Shown: positions 60,930 to 64,000 of the stretch, in pieces | How positions within the stretch are numbered: the stretch's first letter is position 1 | Layout of the letters: each line of letters starts with the position of its first letter | Assembly (NCBI GenBank): GCA_038150305.1 | Contig: JAYOTG010000007.1 | Span: forward strand, 1 to 64,000 | Origin: MGIIa-L3 sp038150305 | GTDB lineage: Archaea > Thermoplasmatota > Poseidoniia > Poseidoniales > Poseidoniaceae | Direction: 5' to 3' | DNA length: 64,000 nt | Translations under genes and position numbers: made by a program | The notes under the pieces: generated by a model | Database searches by the model: none | What the model saw: only the letters and a program-made list of their open reading frames with translations | What the model was told of the DNA's origin: nothing

Positions 60930-62969
60930 GTGCGGCAAGTCCTCGTGGCGCTGCTGTTGCTGGCCCCGATGCTCATCCTTCCTTCTGCCGCGGCCGCGGA
61001 GGGGCGGTCCTCCTCAGACGTGATTTGCTGTCCAGCCTCAGAGGTCGAGTTGTTCATGCTCGGCTCTGCAGACAGCGGATCGTTGAACCCATTTTCGGAA
61101 CGGTTGGGCGACGATCCTGAGAGCGCCGTCATCGCCAACGCAGTCACCTCCGAAGAAGTCGTGGCGACGTGGAGGTTGCAAGACCTCTACGCGGGCACGG
61201 TTCCAGAGAGCACGTGGGCGATCAGCCTCCCCGTGCTGGTGGAGAACGCCGGAGGGGCCCAAGTCAATTTCACCGTGGAGGTGGCCATCGGTTCGAACGT
61301 GTATGTCGGTGAACTTCCCGCTCCGTCGACCTTTGTCGGTCAAGGCCAGAGCACGATCAGCTTCAACGTCCCCGTCGAGGAGACCACGGTCAACGACGGG
61401 TGGGACCTCGAAGTCGTGCTGTTGGCGCGTTCGGTGATCTTCTCGGTCCCCCAAAGCGGCTCGCAGCTCTCGGTGCTGTGGGGCGCCGACGATGCCGACG
61501 CCTCCATCACGGGCGACCTCGCCGTGGTTCAGATGCATCTTCTCGATGTGGAAACCCAAGGGTCCGATGCCTACGTCGGCATCGTGGTGGCCTCTCCTTT
61601 CGGGACGGACCTGCTCGCGTTCAACAACGAGATGACCCTCCGTCTCGACGGCAGCGTGGTCTCCGGGGACCCGGTGGAAACCCAATCTGCAGACGGCATT
61701 CGGGTCACGTGGACCTACACGGACGATGACCCAGGTGAACGGACCATGTCGCTTCAAGTCACCCTTCGTTTGCAGAGCGGCGGAGCGACCATCACAAGCG
61801 AAAGCCGTGACGTGACCTTCACCACCGAAGGTGGGGACGGTGGCGGTGGCAGTTACTACCCCTCAGAGGAGCCGCTTCGCACGACAGGGGCTGGCTCCAC
61901 ACTGACGGTTGTGGGGAGCATGGACTTCTCACAAGACCGTGGTGATTTGGTCCTTGAACGGGAGACGTCCATCACGCTTGACGGCGAGATGGCGTTCTGG
62001 ATGCGCTGGTCGCTGGACCACCTTGGAAGCGAAGACCTCGCGCTCTCGCCGACCATCCGATCCTTCCGTGCAGGTGGCGTGGGAGATGAAGAGCGGGAAA
62101 GCCGGATGATCGAATCTGTGGAACGGCAAGAATTCGAACAACAGATGGGCAAGCTCCACGTCTCCTTCCTCTCCAATGGCCTCGGCTTGAAGCCTGACGA
62201 GTTGATCGGTGACTCGGGTGATTTTGACACTGTGGGCATTACCCTCGATTTGCACGGCGAGGAGCGTGTCATCAGCCATCCCCTGACCATCACCATACGG
62301 TCCCGTGAACGTGTGGACGACGGGACCCTCATCGATTTGGTGCGTGACTTCATCGTCGTTCAACCGGTTCCGTTCTGGTCCGACTGGTCGATCGAACTCA
62401 CCCTTCGAAGTTCTGGTCTGACCGCCCTTGCGGGCCTCGATTTGGGCGATGCAGAGGGCTTGAGCCTCAACCATCGTCGCTTGCCCATGGGTGAGGTGGC
62501 CGTGCTCAGCGGAAGCGAGCTTGACCAAGCGTTGACCTTCGAGTTGATCGCGGCTCCAACAAGCGCTCCGTTGTACGCTCCGTTGTTGGTCTTGGTTGGA
62601 ACCCTCGCCGTGCTGGCCGGTGGCCTGGCGCTTGGTTGGCGTGTGTCTCGAAACCGCCGCCGCGGTTTGCTGTTGACCGAGGTGGTGCTCCTTGGCATCA
62701 TCGTCTTCGCGATGTTCCTCTTCGCTTACCCTTCGATCTTCGTGCTAGGCGCAGCTGGTTCATCGGCCTTCATTTGGGGGGTGACTGCTCTGGTGTCACC
62801 ACGTTCGTCACGACCCGCTCGTTCGCCTTCTGCTCGGACGATGAAGAACGTCCCACTCCCAACCTTCGCATGCCCCGCGTGCGGGACGGTGAACGATGTA
62901 CCCTCTCACGAACGCCCGCTCCGCATCGTCTGCATGGGCTGCCAGCGTGGCATCACCATCCATGGGTGA
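60930..62969 (+). CDS. Surface/membrane protein with cytosolic zinc ribbon
   Basis: A 679-residue protein with a GTG start. A signal peptide (VLVALLLLAPMLILPSAAAA) is followed by about 530 residues of beta-rich ectodomain, including a Ser/Thr-Gly linker (TTEGGDGGGGSYYP). Two or three spans follow (APLLVLVGTLAVLAGGLALG, LTEVVLLGIIVFAMFLFAYP, SIFVLGAAGSSAFIWGVTAL). The cytosolic end carries a zinc ribbon with two CxxC pairs (FACPACGTVND ... RIVCMGCQRGI). Another membrane protein with a C-terminal zinc ribbon lies at 53088. The ribbon suggests docking of a cytosolic partner. The 3' end overlaps the CBS gene start by eight bases, so the two are probably coupled. Confidence 0.82.
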   Translation: MRQVLVALLLLAPMLILPSAAAAEGRSSSDVICCPASEVELFMLGSADSGSLNPFSERLGDDPESAVIANAVTSEEVVATWRLQDLYAGTVPESTWAISLPVLVENAGGAQVNFTVEVAIGSNVYVGELPAPSTFVGQGQSTISFNVPVEETTVNDGWDLEVVLLARSVIFSVPQSGSQLSVLWGADDADASITGDLAVVQMHLLDVETQGSDAYVGIVVASPFGTDLLAFNNEMTLRLDGSVVSGDPVETQSADGIRVTWTYTDDDPGERTMSLQVTLRLQSGGATITSESRDVTFTTEGGDGGGGSYYPSEEPLRTTGAGSTLTVVGSMDFSQDRGDLVLERETSITLDGEMAFWMRWSLDHLGSEDLALSPTIRSFRAGGVGDEERESRMIESVERQEFEQQMGKLHVSFLSNGLGLKPDELIGDSGDFDTVGITLDLHGEERVISHPLTITIRSRERVDDGTLIDLVRDFIVVQPVPFWSDWSIELTLRSSGLTALAGLDLGDAEGLSLNHRRLPMGEVAVLSGSELDQALTFELIAAPTSAPLYAPLLVLVGTLAVLAGGLALGWRVSRNRRRGLLLTEVVLLGIIVFAMFLFAYPSIFVLGAAGSSAFIWGVTALVSPRSSRPARSPSARTMKNVPLPTFACPACGTVNDVPSHERPLRIVCMGCQRGITIHG

Positions 62970-63393
62970 AACAATGGTAGGTCTTCTCGGTGACCTCGAT
63001 TTGGAGGATGAACACGTCACCATCGGGCTTGAGGACAGCCTCGAAGAAGCCGCGCACCGCCTGATTGACGTTCCTGGTGGGGTTCTTGTGGTGTTGGACG
63101 ATGAGGCGCAGCCGCGTGGTCTCATCCGGCCTGACCACCTTCTCCGTGAAGTGCTCAAAGGCACGGATTTGCGCGCGAACGTTTGCCGTGATGTGATGCT
63201 TTCCGACGTGCTTCGGTTGCCGGTGTCCACACCGCTGGACGAAGTGGTTGCGGTCATCGACCGCCGTCAACCCGACGCCGTGGTCGGAGTCGACGACGAG
63301 GGTGTCTTTCTCGGTTGGTTTTCTCCGGCCGACCTCGCCTCTGCACGAGCCAAAGTGAAGGTGCTGCGGTCGTTGGACCGTGCGCGTTCGTGA
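62962..63393 (+). CDS. CBS-domain pair protein
   Basis: A 143-residue protein made of two CBS motifs. The first runs from ITIGLEDSLEEAAHRLID-type sequence through GGVLVVLDDEAQPRGLIRPDHLL. The second spans VCRDVMLSDVLRLPVSTPLDEVVAVI to AVVGVDDEGVFLGWFSPADLA. CBS pairs (Bateman modules) bind adenine nucleotides and sense energy state; stand-alone ones often act through a partner. ATG 62962 overlaps the upstream gene by eight bases (ATG 62974 is a second candidate). The stop abuts that of convergent gltX. Coupling to the upstream membrane/zinc-ribbon protein is likely; function unknown. Confidence 0.87.
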   Translation: MGETMVGLLGDLDLEDEHVTIGLEDSLEEAAHRLIDVPGGVLVVLDDEAQPRGLIRPDHLLREVLKGTDLRANVCRDVMLSDVLRLPVSTPLDEVVAVIDRRQPDAVVGVDDEGVFLGWFSPADLASARAKVKVLRSLDRARS

Positions 63394-64000
63394 TCACTCG
63401 TGGGCCATCAACAACCGCCCATCCTCCAGCAGGATGGCATAGCCGATACGCTCCAACTGGACGACGGTCCCGGCGGGGAAGTCATGTGGTTCTAAGCGGC
63501 CACCGATCTCGTGCAGTTCGTCGTCCTCTGCAAGGACGAGCGTGGCCTCTTCCGAGGCATCCACGGTCCAATGAACGATGGGGCGTTGGTCCCGCCGTTC
63601 GATGTCTCCGGCGATCAATGTGCCCTCCTGCTGGTCCACGTCGACCAAGTCCTTGAGCCGGAACGACGCCATGCTTGCATCCTCGACTTCGATCCACACA
63701 TGGCCCGTGGTCAGGTCATGACGTCGTGGCTCCTTGTCCGGCTGATCGGGATAACGCACCAGGGTTGCTTCATCCGGTGCGCCGGTGATGGGCATGCGAA
63801 CCGCATCACGCACGAACGCTAAGCGAGGTGCAGTGCTGTCGACCGCTTTGGTGTTGTGAGAAAACAGGCTGCTCAACGGCACGGAGATGTCCTTCTGCGT
63901 GATGGCCAATTCAAGCCAAAACGCTCGGAGTGCCGAGGCTTGAATGCCGCGACGCGCGAGGGCGGACAGCGTCGGAAGGCGTGGGTCATTCCAGCCCTCA
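63394..64000 (-). CDS. gltX: Glutamyl-tRNA synthetase, C-terminal part (5' end outside window)
   Basis: The frame is open to the window edge and encodes the last 200 or so residues of an archaeal/eukaryotic-type class I GluRS. It begins with EGWNDPRLPTLSALARRGI, the conserved segment just after the catalytic core. The anticodon-binding beta-barrels follow: LAFVRDAVRMPITG, IEVEDASMASFRLKDLVDV, IVHWTVDASEEATLVLAEDD, and the terminal PAGTVVQLERIGYAILLEDG. An apparent start at 63909 is only an internal TTG. GltX charges tRNA-Glu, and in archaea also tRNA-Gln for GatDE. The Rossmann core with HIGH and KMSKS-type motifs is beyond the window. Confidence 0.94.
   Translation of the reverse strand, partial: EGWNDPRLPTLSALARRGIQASALRAFWLELAITQKDISVPLSSLFSHNTKAVDSTAPRLAFVRDAVRMPITGAPDEATLVRYPDQPDKEPRRHDLTTGHVWIEVEDASMASFRLKDLVDVDQQEGTLIAGDIERRDQRPIVHWTVDASEEATLVLAEDDELHEIGGRLEPHDFPAGTVVQLERIGYAILLEDGRLLMAHE

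Noticed and set aside
63909..63909. Apparent start of a 171-residue gene
   Set aside because: An internal TTG; the frame continues upstream with conserved GluRS sequence to the window edge.
1..64000. CRISPR arrays, insertion sequences or prophage
   Set aside because: No direct-repeat arrays, terminal inverted repeats, transposase or integrase motifs were seen on either strand.

Overview
The window looks like a piece of a G+C-rich marine euryarchaeal chromosome, most likely Candidatus Poseidoniales (Marine Group II) or a close Thermoplasmatota relative. Support for an archaeon: CDP-archaeol synthase (CarS), an AglB/STT3 oligosaccharyltransferase, archaeosine synthase (ArcS), archaeal-type uS15 with its long N-terminus, archaeal-type GltX, a COG1325 (UPF0201) protein, archaeal pilin-like proteins, and an elongator-type tRNA-Met(CAT). 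The lineage call is inference; many very large secreted or anchored proteins, a bacterial-type DnaJ and recurring tryptophan-rich cytosolic tails fit that group.

Layout. 1-7107 (minus): a probable three-gene operon of a membrane-anchored OB-fold protein, a TctA-like permease whose start overlaps it, and a secreted protein with six lamin-tail-like modules and a phospholipase D domain (cut by the window edge). 7202-8617: HD phosphohydrolase and tRNA-Met. 8682-12840: three surface or membrane proteins. 12886-14909: carS and purD, divergent. 15019-32809: a 3199-residue AglB with a roughly 1790-residue ectodomain extension, a membrane-tethered subtilase, a beta-helix/Ig surface protein and a STAND ATPase with winged-helix and TPR regions. 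32796-36498 (minus): three pilin-like genes with successive 4-base stop/start overlaps, preceded by a YycJ-like metallo-beta-lactamase-fold gene. 37489-49180: two giant surface proteins (1917 and 1811 residues) and a small protein. 49217-57187: metalloprotease lipoprotein, small membrane protein, a pyroglutamyl-peptidase/Nudix fusion, COG1325 protein, GT2 glycosyltransferase, zinc-ribbon membrane protein, DnaJ and another anchored protein. 57266-64000: arcS, rps15, a possible degenerate RecJ/DHH-like protein, a small helical protein, a zinc-ribbon membrane protein, a CBS-pair protein and the 3' part of gltX.

The dominant theme is the cell envelope: making, glycosylating, anchoring and processing large exported proteins. 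Housekeeping genes (purD, carS, arcS, rps15, dnaJ, gltX) sit between them. Genes are tightly packed, with no gap over 300 bases apart from the one holding the tRNA (8507-8681, under 180 bases). At a dozen starts an AT-richer heptamer lies exactly 29 to 23 bases before the start codon, which suggests leaderless transcription; I used this to choose several starts. I saw no insertion sequence, CRISPR array or integration site.
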